Below, piece by piece: positions 1 through 9,550 of a stretch of 64,000 nucleotides of DNA; within the stretch, counting starts at the first letter, position 1, and each line of letters starts with the position of its first letter. Source of the DNA: Planctomycetota bacterium. GTDB lineage: Bacteria > Planctomycetota > UBA1135. Below the pieces are notes generated by a model. The model did not search any database. It saw nothing but the letters and a program-made list of their open reading frames with translations, and was not told the origin of the DNA. Where the stretch lies: the NCBI GenBank assembly GCA_024275135.1, contig JAJRZS010000025.1, positions 44,687-108,686 on the forward strand, in the 5' to 3' direction. Made by a program: the position numbers and the translations under genes.

Positions 1-846
1 ATCAATCAGATTGATGGCGGGAACGTTGCGTCGACGAAAGTGAATGTGATCGTCTTTAATGTCTCGCTGTCCGACAAAAAGGTTGGGGTCGTCTAATACC
101 GAAGCGGCTTGCTCCATGATGCGTTTGAGCCGCGAATTGGAAGTGGTTTCTTTCAATACCCCAAGTTGGGAATCACCAACCATGTCGAGGAGGATGAGCG
201 CAGAAATGTTGCGAATGCTGCCATCTTTTTCCATTCGTTCCGCCAAAGAGCGGCTGCCGAAGGTGGAATTGGTGAAATCATCCCATTCCAGAGGTGGAAA
301 TTTCTCTTCGCCATCAAACCAAGCGAGGACCAAAGTTTGGCCCTGGCGTGGGGTTTGGCTTTGCCATTGGCGGGCCAATTCAAGGAGAACCACTGTGGAG
401 CTACCACCGTCATTGGCGCCCACGAAACCAGGGGTGTCGAAGGTGTCGTAGTGGCTGCAAATCCAAATTTCTCCGGCCTGGTTGCCGGGTAACTTTGCTA
501 GCAGGTTCACTCCTTGAACCTCACCCCGTCGCCGAGCTCCTAGTGGTGGTTCGGCCAGAAAAGAATCTTCTTCCACCTGCCAGCCGTCCAGGGTGGAAAG
601 TTGTGTTTGCAACCATTGGCGAGTCTTTTCGCCGCCAAGGGTGCCAATGCGCCTTGGGCCAATTTCTTCGCACAGATACCGCAAATCCTCCATGGCGCGT
701 TGTTCATCAAACTGTGGGATTTGGCCACCAGGCAATTTCACGGCTATATGGTTTTCGCTGGCTTGGGTGCCGCCGCAAGAGGGAGAAATGCAAATTCCCA
801 GCAAGGCAGACGTTGCCAGGAGAAGGGTGGGTTGAGGGAAAGCCAT
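1..846 (-). CDS. Glutaminyl-peptide cyclotransferase-like M28 metalloenzyme, C-terminus cut off
   Basis: The frame starts at an ATG (846) and runs open to the left edge, giving 282 residues. A hydrophobic leader (about residues 5-24) with a Cys at 24 suggests export, perhaps as a lipoprotein. The pattern is that of glutaminyl cyclases in peptidase family M28: SHYDT at 131, FVGANDGG with a metal-binding Asp near 145, WFDGEE near 176 with the Glu ligand or general acid, LLDMVG with a conserved Asp near 221, and DDHIHFRRRNVP near 265 with the His zinc ligand. Such enzymes cyclise N-terminal Gln to pyroglutamate; an aminopeptidase role is the alternative. Only the last few dozen residues should be missing. 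It is divergent from the transporter gene at 904. Confidence 0.85.
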   Translation of the reverse strand, partial: MAFPQPTLLLATSALLGICISPSCGGTQASENHIAVKLPGGQIPQFDEQRAMEDLRYLCEEIGPRRIGTLGGEKTRQWLQTQLSTLDGWQVEEDSFLAEPPLGARRRGEVQGVNLLAKLPGNQAGEIWICSHYDTFDTPGFVGANDGGSSTVVLLELARQWQSQTPRQGQTLVLAWFDGEEKFPPLEWDDFTNSTFGSRSLAERMEKDGSIRNISALILLDMVGDSQLGVLKETTSNSRLKRIMEQAASVLDDPNLFVGQRDIKDDHIHFRRRNVPAINLID

Positions 847-903
847 GGTGTGGTTGAGGAATCGAGGCCACCATGATAACGAGCAAGGCTCTACAATCGT
901 GCC

Positions 904-2841
904 ATGCAATCCAATCCCCCCCAGGAAAAGGAAGCCGTTCCCGAATTCACAGCCCTCGCCATTGGTTTAGGCATTTTGGTTGGCCTCGGTATGTCGTTGG
1001 CCAATGTGTATTTGGGGCTTTTCGCCGGAATGACGGTGAGTGCCTCGATTCCGGCCGCAGTGATTTCCATGGGGCTACTGAAGGGGGTGTTTCATCGTGG
1101 CACGATTTTGGAAAACAATATCGTGCAGACTATTGCCTCAGCCGGTGAGTCTTTGGCTGCTGGCATTATCTTCACCATGCCGGCTTTGGTGATTGCTGGC
1201 GTGTGGACGAATTTCGACTTCTGGACTACCACTTTGGTGTCGATGACGGGGGGATTGCTCGGCGTTCTCTTTATGATTCCGTTGCGGCGACCGATGATTG
1301 TGGAAGACAAGGATTTGATTTATCCAGAGGGGGTTGCCTGCGGTAAGGTTTTGCGTGCCGGAGAAGAAGGGGGCAGTGGCATGAAAACCGTGTTTGGTGC
1401 CTTGGGTCTGGGCTTGGGAATCAAGTTTTTGATGGATGGCCTGCGCCTGCTCTCTGCGGATATTGCCGGAGCTTGGACGGTTGGACGGGCTCGATTGTTT
1501 GCCGGCTTCACTCCCTCGCCAGCGCTGATTGCGGTCGGTTTTATTGTTGGTCTCAATATCTCCCTGTTGGTTTTTGTCGGTGGGGCCATTTCCTGGCTGG
1601 CAGCCGCGCCTTGGCTGACGGCCAACACGGATTATCTGTTGGATGGTGCCAAGGTTGGTTTGGAAGATTCGGCGTTGTTTGGTTTGGTCAAAGCCGATGT
1701 GCGATTTTTGGGCGTGGGCGCCATGATTGTTGGTGGTCTTTGGTCCATCATTCAAATCCGCAAAGGGATTGCCCAGGGTGTGCGCGAAACTTTTGGTGGT
1801 TATCGGGCAGCCATGGATGCGCAAACTCCACCGCCGCGCACCGATCAAGACATGGGGCGGCGTTGGTTGTTGTTGCTGATCGCCGCAACTTGTTTGGTTA
1901 TTTTGTTTTTGTATGAAAGGGTAACTGGGAGCAACACGATTTCCTTGTTGTCCATGCCCTTGATGCTGGTGTGTACCTTTTTCTTTGTGGCTGTTGCTAG
2001 TTACATTGTGGGCTTGGTTGGAAGTTCCAATAGCCCTGTGAGCGGAATGACCATTTGCTCGGTGCTATTGACCTCGGCGGTGATTTTTCTTTTTGGCTTT
2101 AGTGGCGAGCTTGCCATTCTTGCCACCATGGGCGTGGCCGGCGTGGTTTGTTGCGCAACTTGCACGGCCGGTGATGTTTGTCAGGATTTGAAAACCGGTT
2201 CGATTGTTGGCGCCACGCCTTATCGTCAACAATGGGCGGAAGTGATTGGGGTGATTACTGCTAGTTTCGTGATGGCTCCTGTATTGGGGTTGCTGCATCA
2301 TGCCTATGGCATTGGTACCGATGCTCATCTTGATTTGGCCCACCAGGGCCATGCTTTAGAAGCTCCTCAAGCCCAACTTTTTGCCTCGCTGATGCAAGGC
2401 TTTTTCGGCGAAGCGGAGTTGCCATGGCATTTGATTGCGGCCGGTGCTGCGGTGGGATTGGTCATTATTGTGGTCGACCAACTGGTGTTGCTGCCAAAAA
2501 AATCTTCCTTCCGCCTGTTTGTGATGCCGGTTGCGGTGGGAATGTATTTACCTTTGGGGCTGAGCACGGCAATTTTGCTGGGAGGGCTGTTGGCTTGGGC
2601 CTCTGGGCGTGCGCATACGAATCCAGAAAGTCGCGGACGCGGCCACGAGAAGGGGGTACTCTTATCCTCCGGTCTCATTGCCGGTGAGGCCATTGCTGGG
2701 GTGCTCATCGCCATTCCTAAAGCCAGCAAAATAGAACTCCCCAACCTTGAGGGTGCTTTTGCACCCTTCCTTACGGTGGTTGCTCTTACTGCAGTCGCCA
2801 TCAGCCTGTACCGCGCTAGCACCGCTGTTCGCAAACCGTGA
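904..2841 (+). CDS. OPT family oligopeptide/metal-chelate transporter
   Basis: This 645-residue polytopic membrane protein has well over a dozen hydrophobic segments. The N-terminus ([20 protein letters not shown], then [18 protein letters not shown]) and the [11 protein letters not shown] stretch near residue 140 are typical of the bacterial OPT/YSL family, and the length fits. Family members import small peptides or metal chelates by proton symport; the substrate cannot be read from sequence. The ATG at 904 follows a 57-base divergent spacer. The stop overlaps the GTG of the glycosyltransferase gene (GTGA), so the two are probably translationally coupled, although no functional link is evident. 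Confidence 0.88.
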   Translation: MQSNPPQEKEAVPEFTALAIGLGILVGLGMSLANVYLGLFAGMTVSASIPAAVISMGLLKGVFHRGTILENNIVQTIASAGESLAAGIIFTMPALVIAGVWTNFDFWTTTLVSMTGGLLGVLFMIPLRRPMIVEDKDLIYPEGVACGKVLRAGEEGGSGMKTVFGALGLGLGIKFLMDGLRLLSADIAGAWTVGRARLFAGFTPSPALIAVGFIVGLNISLLVFVGGAISWLAAAPWLTANTDYLLDGAKVGLEDSALFGLVKADVRFLGVGAMIVGGLWSIIQIRKGIAQGVRETFGGYRAAMDAQTPPPRTDQDMGRRWLLLLIAATCLVILFLYERVTGSNTISLLSMPLMLVCTFFFVAVASYIVGLVGSSNSPVSGMTICSVLLTSAVIFLFGFSGELAILATMGVAGVVCCATCTAGDVCQDLKTGSIVGATPYRQQWAEVIGVITASFVMAPVLGLLHHAYGIGTDAHLDLAHQGHALEAPQAQLFASLMQGFFGEAELPWHLIAAGAAVGLVIIVVDQLVLLPKKSSFRLFVMPVAVGMYLPLGLSTAILLGGLLAWASGRAHTNPESRGRGHEKGVLLSSGLIAGEAIAGVLIAIPKASKIELPNLEGAFAPFLTVVALTAVAISLYRASTAVRKP

Positions 2842-3539
2842 AACTGTCCGTAGTCATTCCCATCTTTAACGAGGAGGAAACCTTGCTTCATATTCTGGAG
2901 CGGGTTCGCGCCACTCCCTTCGAAAAGGAAATCATTTTGGTCGACGACTGCTCGCAGGATGGCACGCGTGCCATTTTGCAGGAGCTGGAGGGAGATGAGG
3001 ATTTGTCGATTCACTACCATGCGGTCAACCAGGGCAAGGGCGCGGCTTTACGCACGGGCTTTCAGCATGTCACCGGAGATGTGGTTCTCATCCAGGATGC
3101 CGACCTCGAATATGATCCTGGCGAATATCCAATCCTGCTGGAGCCCATCACCAAAGGCTTGGCGGATGTGGTCTACGGCTCGCGATTCAAAGGCTCACGC
3201 ATGTCGAGGGTGCATTTGTTTTGGCATCAAATGGCCAACAACTTTCTCACTTTGGTTTCCAATATGTTCACCAACCTCAACCTCACCGACATGGAAACTT
3301 GCTACAAAGTTTTCAAGACCGAGGTGTTGGAGGGCATCGTTACCAAATCCAACCGTTTTGGATTCGAGCCGGAAATTACGGCAAAAATTGCACGCAAACG
3401 GCTCAATGGCAAGCGGGTGCGCATTTATGAAGTGCCAATTAGCTACTACGGCCGCGACTATGCCGAGGGCAAGAAAATCGGCTGGAAGGATGGCGTTGCT
3501 GCCTTGTGGCACATCGTGCGCTACAACGTGTTTTCCTAA
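2838..3539 (+). CDS. Family 2 glycosyltransferase (dolichol-phosphate mannosyltransferase-like)
   Basis: A 233-residue cytoplasmic GT-A enzyme. The N-terminus [27 protein letters not shown] near residue 35, [12 protein letters not shown] near 65 and the DAD metal-binding triad (QDADLEYDP near 86) define the polyprenyl-phosphate sugar transferase group. It lacks the C-terminal membrane domain of some relatives, so it probably moves a sugar from a nucleotide donor to an undecaprenyl-phosphate-type carrier for envelope glycans. It starts with GTG inside the stop of the OPT gene. Donor sugar and acceptor are unknown. Confidence 0.88.
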   Translation: MKLSVVIPIFNEEETLLHILERVRATPFEKEIILVDDCSQDGTRAILQELEGDEDLSIHYHAVNQGKGAALRTGFQHVTGDVVLIQDADLEYDPGEYPILLEPITKGLADVVYGSRFKGSRMSRVHLFWHQMANNFLTLVSNMFTNLNLTDMETCYKVFKTEVLEGIVTKSNRFGFEPEITAKIARKRLNGKRVRIYEVPISYYGRDYAEGKKIGWKDGVAALWHIVRYNVFS

Positions 3540-3549
3540 CCAAAGTACT

Positions 3550-5364
3550 TTAGCGAAACTCCAAGCTTACAGGTGCCGAAGCCTGGATGGGCCCACTGGC
3601 ATCCTGCAAAATGGCCACGTAGCTGAGCGTTTGGCCGATGGCGCGCAGGTCGATGGCTCCGGCTGTGGAGTTCATGACCGCAACCGCTCGACCTTGAGAG
3701 TCGAGTTGGCCGGAGAATCCCTGATGCAAAGCCGTGTTGGTGGTTTGAAAGAGATAATCTGTGTAGCGATCGGGGTTGATGGGGACATGCAGACCGTTTT
3801 GCAAATCCACGCCGGGGCTGGTGCCGCTGATGGTGCCAACCAAAAAATAATCCAGGCCAGCAGCACTGGGGCCAAAATCAAGGACCATGGTTTGCGCTTC
3901 CCCGGAAGCAGCCAAAACACCTTGGTCGACATCGTCCATGCGGTCGAGCCACAGATTGCGGGCGAAGGGATATTCCTGTGTGTTGACTTCGAGCTGCAAG
4001 TCGAAGGCCGAGCCAGTGACGGTGTAACTGCCGTTGCCCACCGGGATGGTGATGGCTGAGCTGCCAAGGTAATCCACACCACCAACTTCGGTGATGCCAA
4101 AGCGCAATTCCCAATCCAACTCCTGAGTGGAAAAATTCAGTTCCAAATCGGTTTCCCCGGGCATGACGAAATCATCAAACACCATTTGGTCGATGGGAAT
4201 CCATTGCTGGGTAGTGGAGATGTTGTAGATGGGGAGTGCACCACCAGTGAAATCGCGGCTGCACATGGGGTCGTTGATACTCCACTGACTACGACCCAAG
4301 GGCGAAGTTACCGAGCTTTCCAGGGCGATTTCGGCAGGTAGAGGATTGAGGAAACCACCTTCAGATAGTTGGTGCATTTTGATTGCCGTGGCGCGAACTG
4401 TGACGCGCAAATCGCTAGTGAGAAAAGCGGAGATGGTAAGCCACGCGCCTTGATAAGTGGAAAGGTTGTAATGGTCGACCGGATGCCAGGTGCGGGTGGG
4501 CAAACGGTTGCGGTACATGGCTACAGGGTCGGCCGAAGTGAAAGCACCGGCGCTGGACATCAACACGCCGTCGTTGGCCTCCCACACTCCGCCCAACAAC
4601 AAGGCCGCCGTGAGGGCACCGTTGTTAGCAGTATCGTGGGTGGAGCTAGTGTGGCCAACCAACAAGCTGCCGTAGATGGGGTCGCTCATGCGGTCGCGGG
4701 GATTGTTGAGGTTGGCTTCAATCCAACTGTAATTCATATGGCTGACATCGATATTGGGCGTATTGAATTGCGCCCATAGCCAAGTGAGCAAACCATTGCT
4801 GGCACTCCAGCTGCCATTGTTGACTCCCTCCATGGTGACCCAACGGGCAATACGGCCCGAAGATGCCAGGCCTTCGAGGTCGTGGCGAATCATGTAGCGG
4901 CTAATCAAACCGCCAAAGGAACCACCAGCAATATTGGCTTGTGCCGCACCCGTGCGATTGAGTACTTCGCGCGTGAACTTGGCCATGATGAGGGCGTAGC
5001 GAGGGACACCACCACCCCATTGTTGGGTGACTTGATTCAAGTCGGCTAAATCTTGCGCGGTGTAATAGGCGGGGGGGATGTCGCCGTAGTATTGGCACTC
5101 GGTTACCAGATTGGGTGCGGTCATGCCACCGGGATCTTGGATGGTGCTGGCGCCGGAGATTTGGGCAATGTCCGCTAGCAAGGATTCCCAATAATCGACG
5201 CCAAAAGGACCGGTCAAACTGGCGCCGGCTGGATCGAAGCCGGGCACGACGATGGTGACGGTATTGCTTGGGTCGGCCTGCTGGGCAGAAGCGGCATGGG
5301 GCATGGCCAGACAAAGGAGCAAAGCCAAAGTTGCCAAGGGGATTGGGGGGACGTGAGAAGCCAT
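3550..5364 (-). CDS. Secreted alpha/beta-hydrolase (lipase-like) with C-terminal beta-module
   Basis: I place the start at the ATG at 5364, giving 604 residues and a clear signal peptide (MASHVPPIPLATLALLLC, cleavage near ASAQQ); an upstream start at 5448 would overlap the preceding gene. The mature protein opens with TIVVPGFDPAG, like the first strand and oxyanion region of lipases, and has a nucleophile elbow GGSFGG near residue 150 (GxSxG). The second half is beta-rich. The last ~110 residues (NGLHVPINPD ... GFSGQLDSQGRA ... ASAPVSLEFR) resemble the C-terminal modules of other secreted proteins in this window. Substrate is unknown; ester or lipid hydrolysis outside the cytoplasm is inferred. 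It follows walJ by 31 bases on the same strand. Confidence 0.75.
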   Translation of the reverse strand: MASHVPPIPLATLALLLCLAMPHAASAQQADPSNTVTIVVPGFDPAGASLTGPFGVDYWESLLADIAQISGASTIQDPGGMTAPNLVTECQYYGDIPPAYYTAQDLADLNQVTQQWGGGVPRYALIMAKFTREVLNRTGAAQANIAGGSFGGLISRYMIRHDLEGLASSGRIARWVTMEGVNNGSWSASNGLLTWLWAQFNTPNIDVSHMNYSWIEANLNNPRDRMSDPIYGSLLVGHTSSTHDTANNGALTAALLLGGVWEANDGVLMSSAGAFTSADPVAMYRNRLPTRTWHPVDHYNLSTYQGAWLTISAFLTSDLRVTVRATAIKMHQLSEGGFLNPLPAEIALESSVTSPLGRSQWSINDPMCSRDFTGGALPIYNISTTQQWIPIDQMVFDDFVMPGETDLELNFSTQELDWELRFGITEVGGVDYLGSSAITIPVGNGSYTVTGSAFDLQLEVNTQEYPFARNLWLDRMDDVDQGVLAASGEAQTMVLDFGPSAAGLDYFLVGTISGTSPGVDLQNGLHVPINPDRYTDYLFQTTNTALHQGFSGQLDSQGRAVAVMNSTAGAIDLRAIGQTLSYVAILQDASGPIQASAPVSLEFR

Positions 5365-5395
5365 GGATTCACCATCCCAAATCAGAAAAAATTGG

Positions 5396-6205
5396 TCAAA
5401 TGGGGAGGTTGGCCGTAGGTGAGAGCCAGCCACGTGCCGGGGCCACATGAATGGTGACGCCCGCTAAGCCTCGGGCTTGGATGCCAGCTTTGGCTGCCTG
5501 GAAAGCGAGGTCTTCGGTGTTGTTTTTCCGCGACAAATGGGCGAGGACCAAGTGCTTCAAGGAAGACGGTGCTGCCTGGGCTAAGAACGCTTCCGCTTGT
5601 GCATTGGCTAGGTGGCCGAGCCCGCCGCCGACACGTTGCCGCAACACTTGTGGATAAGGCCCGCTTGCGAGCATGGCGCGATCATGATTAGATTCAAGAA
5701 TGAGAGTGTCTACCCCTTCTAATAACCCTGCTTCTTGCAAGACATCGGTTTGCCCGAGGTCGGTGAAGAACCCCGCCTTTTGATGCTTGGTGGTGAAGAG
5801 AAAACCAAAGGTGGGATCCGCGTCGTGGGGGAGCTGAATCGGAGTGATGGTGAGCGGCCCAATCTGAAAGAAACTGCGATCGTGAAGGCTTCGTTGTTCC
5901 ACTTTGCGCCTCTGGACCTCGGCTAGGCGAGGGCTGTGGTTGAGGCTTTCCATATTGGCGTAGAGCGGAGCGCGCGCGCGGGCGGCGACGGCAACGACAT
6001 TAGCGGCATGGTCGCTGTGGCGGTGGCTAAGTAAGACCGCGTCGACTTGGCATAAATTTAGACCAGCTTCCTCGGCAAGACCACGAGCCGTGCGCTGAGC
6101 GATGCCGCAATCCAGGCAAACGACGACTCGATCGGAACCGTCGTGGGCTTCAATGAGGGCACAATTGCCGGAGGAGCCGCTAGCCAGGAGGTGAATGCGC
6201 AACAT
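5396..6205 (-). CDS. walJ: WalJ/YycJ-type metallo-beta-lactamase-fold hydrolase
   Basis: 269 residues from the ATG at 6205; a TTG three codons upstream is possible. The N-terminus has LLASGSSGNCALIE, then the metal-binding motif LSHRHSDHA near residue 60, ESNHDRAMLASGPYP near 175 and a distal AHLSRKNN, which together mark the YycJ/WalJ branch of the MBL fold (possible 5'-3' exonuclease or a role in replication and cell-wall coordination). No signal peptide, so cytoplasmic. It is divergent from the zinc operon, with only 38 bases between the start codons. Confidence 0.85.
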   Translation of the reverse strand: MLRIHLLASGSSGNCALIEAHDGSDRVVVCLDCGIAQRTARGLAEEAGLNLCQVDAVLLSHRHSDHAANVVAVAARARAPLYANMESLNHSPRLAEVQRRKVEQRSLHDRSFFQIGPLTITPIQLPHDADPTFGFLFTTKHQKAGFFTDLGQTDVLQEAGLLEGVDTLILESNHDRAMLASGPYPQVLRQRVGGGLGHLANAQAEAFLAQAAPSSLKHLVLAHLSRKNNTEDLAFQAAKAGIQARGLAGVTIHVAPARGWLSPTANLPI

Positions 6206-6243
6206 GCTGGACAATCTTAGGGGTTAAGGAGTGGGATGACCTC

Positions 6244-6507
6244 ATGCAATTCCTGCAACGTCTCGCCTTGGTGCTTTTGTGCCTGCTGGTGTTGGCTGGT
6301 GCTGTGCATGGCCCTTTGCATGGCCCTGGGCAGGATTGTGGATTGCTGGCCTTATGTAATGGAGCCATTGTCTTGATGAGGGCACCTGCGGCCATGGTGT
6401 TGTTTATCTTGGCCCTGGTGTCCATTTGTTTGCGCGCAAGTTGGAATTCGTCACCACCTGTCGCTTTTGTGGGGGTGTGGCGTGGGCGTGCACCGCCGGT
6501 GAAGTGA
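6244..6507 (+). CDS. Small membrane protein, first gene of the zinc-uptake operon
   Basis: An 87-residue ORF with two hydrophobic segments (about residues 6-22 and 47-63) joined by a loop holding two His-Gly-Pro units and two Cys (HGPLHGPGQDCGLLALC), which could bind metal. No family is recognised with certainty. It is the first reading frame after the divergent promoter region, and its stop lies inside a stem-loop ahead of the outer-membrane barrel gene. Membership of the zinc operon is inferred from position; a metal-sensing or chaperone role is speculation. Confidence 0.5.
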   Translation: MQFLQRLALVLLCLLVLAGAVHGPLHGPGQDCGLLALCNGAIVLMRAPAAMVLFILALVSICLRASWNSSPPVAFVGVWRGRAPPVK

Positions 6508-6548
6508 GTTTGAACACTTTTAGGCTTCGGCCTTTACTCAAACCCACT
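6503..6548 (+). promoter_or_regulatory. Intergenic stem-loop with C(UUCG)G tetraloop
   Basis: Outer arms AGTGAGTTTGA (6503-6513) and TCAAACCCACT (6538-6548) pair at 10 of 11 positions. An inner AGGC-TTCG-GCCT hairpin (6522-6533) has the very stable C(UUCG)G loop. It covers the stop of the 87-residue gene and ends 7 bases before the next ATG. There is no U-run, so it is more likely an mRNA processing, stability or translation-control element than a terminator. Confidence 0.55.
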
Positions 6549-6555
6549 CTTAGCC

Positions 6556-7911
6556 ATGAAGACCACTCTCCTTTCGCGGGAGGCCAGGCTTGCCGTACTC
6601 AGCATGTTTGTGCTAATGGCCGCCCCCCTGTTTGCGCAGGAAACTCCTTCCAACCCTGAATCCTCAGAGCCACCCGCTCTGCCCGATTTTGATGCCCCGC
6701 TGCAGCTAGGTGGTGCTAATCAAGAAACGGAACCGGTCAACACTACCAGTCAAGCGTTTCCAGGTTTTATGGGCGAGCGCAATCAGGGCTGGACATCTCG
6801 CTTCGCCCCCGATTTCAATCCAGCGATTGCACTGGTGATGGATACCGTGATGGGCGCCTCCCAATCAGCAGAACCAGCAACCGATGGTTTTGATTTACGC
6901 TCTGTAGAGTTGAATTTTGCCAGCCAAATCGATCCTTTTGGGTGGGCTTACCTTGTAACTGCCTTTGAGAAAGATCAGTTCTCGCTGGAGGAAGCGGCTT
7001 TCTTCATGAATCATTTGCCGGCGCAAATGAGTGTCCGTGTGGGGAGGTTCCTGTCGGATTTTGATAAATGGAACACTTTGCATGAACATGACCTCAACTA
7101 TGTGCATCAAGATGGGGTGCGTGGAGCCTTTTTAGGCGGTAATCTGCGCATGTCAGGGATGGAACTCCACCAGTATTTGACGATTGGTGAGGTTCCGGTG
7201 CGTTGGTCCTTAGGGCTTGGTACCGATTTCCGCGGACAAAATGTTGAAGGAGATGGGTTGCCAGTCGCCGGCCATACTCAGGATTTTGTTTCCGGAAACC
7301 TGGCGAACCGGAGTTTCTCCCAATACGGTTGCACCCTGCATTGCACGGCACAACAAGATTTTGGAGCGAATGGCTTTTTTCAATATGGCTTTGCCGTATT
7401 CCATACGCCGGAAGGTTTGATTGACCAAATTGATAGCAACCTCGATGGGGTTGTGGATGCGCAGCTAGGGCGCAGTCAAACCACGGCCGTCCTCGATTTT
7501 ACATTGCGTTCGGTGGATGCTGGGCAGGATACGGCGCAAATTACGACTCTCCAGTTTTGGCACAATCAGCGCCAGACATTTTTCGGCAATGGCCCCATTT
7601 ACCAAATTAGAAACCATCAAGCCAATGGAATATGGGGCTTTACCATGCATAACTTCAGTCAGTATTGGGCGGCAGGGGTGATGGCCGCTTGGTGGCAGTC
7701 GCCCACGAATACGGTTGGCAGCGACATTTTTTCTGCTGGAGATAGCGGGGCGCAACGTGCCGTGTTTTTAACTTGGAATCCCTCGCCGTTCAACCGCTTG
7801 CGTTGGCAAGTAGGGCAAGAGGTGGCTATCGGTGCTGCTGTCCCAGTTTGGTCTGTTTCTGTGCAGTGGGACATTGTCCTTGGTGCCCACAGCCATCCCA
7901 TGGATTGGTAA
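6556..7911 (+). CDS. Outer-membrane beta-barrel protein linked to zinc uptake
   Basis: A 451-residue exported protein with a signal peptide (hydrophobic about residues 13-27, cleavage near LFAQE) and an acidic, Pro-rich spacer. Alternating-residue strands follow, such as FDLRSVELNFASQIDPFGWAY, typical of porin-like barrels. The phrases FNPAIALVMD and SVRVGRFLSDFDKWN resemble barrel proteins often found beside ZnuABC-type transporters. It ends in W, as many outer-membrane proteins end in an aromatic residue. It precedes znuA by 2 bases, so it probably passes zinc across the outer membrane; this role is inferred from context. Confidence 0.7.
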   Translation: MKTTLLSREARLAVLSMFVLMAAPLFAQETPSNPESSEPPALPDFDAPLQLGGANQETEPVNTTSQAFPGFMGERNQGWTSRFAPDFNPAIALVMDTVMGASQSAEPATDGFDLRSVELNFASQIDPFGWAYLVTAFEKDQFSLEEAAFFMNHLPAQMSVRVGRFLSDFDKWNTLHEHDLNYVHQDGVRGAFLGGNLRMSGMELHQYLTIGEVPVRWSLGLGTDFRGQNVEGDGLPVAGHTQDFVSGNLANRSFSQYGCTLHCTAQQDFGANGFFQYGFAVFHTPEGLIDQIDSNLDGVVDAQLGRSQTTAVLDFTLRSVDAGQDTAQITTLQFWHNQRQTFFGNGPIYQIRNHQANGIWGFTMHNFSQYWAAGVMAAWWQSPTNTVGSDIFSAGDSGAQRAVFLTWNPSPFNRLRWQVGQEVAIGAAVPVWSVSVQWDIVLGAHSHPMDW

Positions 7912-7913
7912 TC

Positions 7914-8864
7914 ATGAAAGCTTTCTTTCTTCCTTTGTTATTTAGCTTTGGCCTTTACTCCACGGCCATGGGGCAGGAGCCCGTCCGCGTGGTCACGACC
8001 ATTCCCGACATTGCCGATCTCACTCGAACCATTGGTGGTGACATGGTGACCGTGGTGGAACTTGTTCCGGTTGGTGCGAATGCACATAAAGTTTTGCCAA
8101 AGGCATCCATGCTAATGCAGTTGTCCACCGCTGATGCGCTGATTTTTATGGGCTTAGATTACGAACACGCATTCTTGCCAGCCCTGTTGGAGAAATGCCG
8201 CAATAGGAAAATCCAGCAAGGTGGGCCTGGCTACATGAATCTTGGTGCCTTTGTTCAACCACTAGAAGTGCCGAGTAGCCTGAACCGGAGTCAAGGTGCA
8301 GATTTACATCCGCGGGGGAATCCTCACTACAACCTGGATCCATGGAATGGACGTATTATGGCAGCAGGCATTCGCGATGTTTTGATGCGGGTGGACCCAC
8401 CACATGCTACTCAATACAAAGAACGCTGGCAGCGTTGGGATGCATTGGCGAAAAAGAAAATCCAGCGATGGCAAACATGGATGCAGCCGCTGCGGGGTAA
8501 GAAAGTCGTAACTTACCACCGTTCTTGGTCCTATTTTGTGCAGCGCTATGGCTTGGTGGTTGCTGCCGAGATTGAACCCAAACCGGGAATGGCACCAAGT
8601 GCCAAGCATTTGTTGGAAGTGCGCAAGACCATGACCAAGGAGAATGTGCAGGTGGTGTTGATGGAGCCTTGGTATAACGAAAACACCATTCGGAGCCTGG
8701 TTGGGGGGGATGTTCAGCTTTTGCAATTGCCGACGACTTGTGGAATGAACCCGAAAACTGAGCATTATCTGGATTACATCGAGCATTTCATTTTGTCTTT
8801 GCGTACCGTTTATGGGTTGCCTCCAATTGCCGATTCTGCGTCCAAACTAAAGGAAGAGTCATGA
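7914..8864 (+). CDS. znuA: Zinc/manganese ABC transporter substrate-binding protein
   Basis: 316 residues from the ATG at 7914, giving a good signal peptide (cleavage near AMGQE). It belongs to the cluster A-I metal-binding proteins: TTIPDIADLTRTIGGD near residue 29, the GNPHYNLDP metal-ligand segment near 140, VVTYHRSWSYFVQRYGL near 200 and the late VVLMEPWYNENT segment. The usual first ligand motif (DPHxYxP) appears as NAHKVLP. The His-rich loop of many ZnuA proteins is missing, so manganese or another divalent metal is possible. The stop overlaps the znuC start. Confidence 0.88.
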   Translation: MKAFFLPLLFSFGLYSTAMGQEPVRVVTTIPDIADLTRTIGGDMVTVVELVPVGANAHKVLPKASMLMQLSTADALIFMGLDYEHAFLPALLEKCRNRKIQQGGPGYMNLGAFVQPLEVPSSLNRSQGADLHPRGNPHYNLDPWNGRIMAAGIRDVLMRVDPPHATQYKERWQRWDALAKKKIQRWQTWMQPLRGKKVVTYHRSWSYFVQRYGLVVAAEIEPKPGMAPSAKHLLEVRKTMTKENVQVVLMEPWYNENTIRSLVGGDVQLLQLPTTCGMNPKTEHYLDYIEHFILSLRTVYGLPPIADSASKLKEES

Positions 8865-9550
8865 AGCGGAGGCCAATTCCACTTTTAGAGCTTCGTGCGG
8901 CAACTTTGGGCTATCCGCACAGCCCCATCCTGCGAGAGGTCAACCTGGCAGTTGCCGAGGGAGACTTTTTGCTACTGGCTGGTGCCAATGGAAGCGGAAA
9001 GAGCACCTTGGTGCGCAGTTTGCTTGGTGCCTTGCCCATGCAGAGCGGACGCAGAATGGCTGTGGCCGATTTGCGTGTCGGGTATGTGCCACAACAAATG
9101 CTGTTAGACCCTGGTTTTCCGGCTTCGGTGCAAGATGTAGTGGCGATGGGGCTTTGGGGCAAACACGGATTGGCATGGGAAAAAGACATTCAGCGACAAC
9201 AGGAGGTCCTGGCCCAGGTGGAGATGGAGTCCCGGAAGCGCGCTTTGTTTGGCCGTTTGTCGGGAGGTCAAAAGCAGCGTGTTTTGTTAGCTAGGGCTTT
9301 GGTGCAAAAACCACAATTGCTGCTTTTAGATGAACCGGTTTCTGGGGTAGATGCCAGGGCTACTGAAATCATTCTGAAAATCCTGGAACAGCAAGCAGCC
9401 AAAGGCACTGCGGTGATTCTGGTGAGTCACCAACCACTTGCTTTGCGCGAATGTGCCACCCGGGCTGTGTTGGTCAAGCATGGCCGACTCGAAGAATTGC
9501 CTGTTATAGAAATGTGTAGTGCCGAGGGGCTGAAAAAATTATGGGCTTAG
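8861..9550 (+). CDS. znuC: Zinc/manganese ABC transporter ATP-binding protein
   Basis: A 229-residue ABC ATPase with Walker A GANGSGKST near residue 41, signature LSGGQKQRV near 130, Walker B LLLLDEP near 152, and the switch His in LVSHQ near 186. It starts at the ATGA overlap with znuA and overlaps znuB by 10 bases, so the three form one translationally coupled importer. The length and C-terminus are typical of metal-type (ZnuC/MntB) ATPases. Confidence 0.92.
   Translation: MKRRPIPLLELRAATLGYPHSPILREVNLAVAEGDFLLLAGANGSGKSTLVRSLLGALPMQSGRRMAVADLRVGYVPQQMLLDPGFPASVQDVVAMGLWGKHGLAWEKDIQRQQEVLAQVEMESRKRALFGRLSGGQKQRVLLARALVQKPQLLLLDEPVSGVDARATEIILKILEQQAAKGTAVILVSHQPLALRECATRAVLVKHGRLEELPVIEMCSAEGLKKLWA

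Noticed and set aside
59..876. Plus-strand open frames across the first 850 bases
   Set aside because: They are shadows of the minus-strand glutaminyl-cyclase-like gene, which has a full motif set.
6206..6243. A Zur/Fur box between walJ and the zinc operon
   Set aside because: I found no convincing palindrome in this 38-base gap; regulation by the Fur-family protein at 51865 remains untested.
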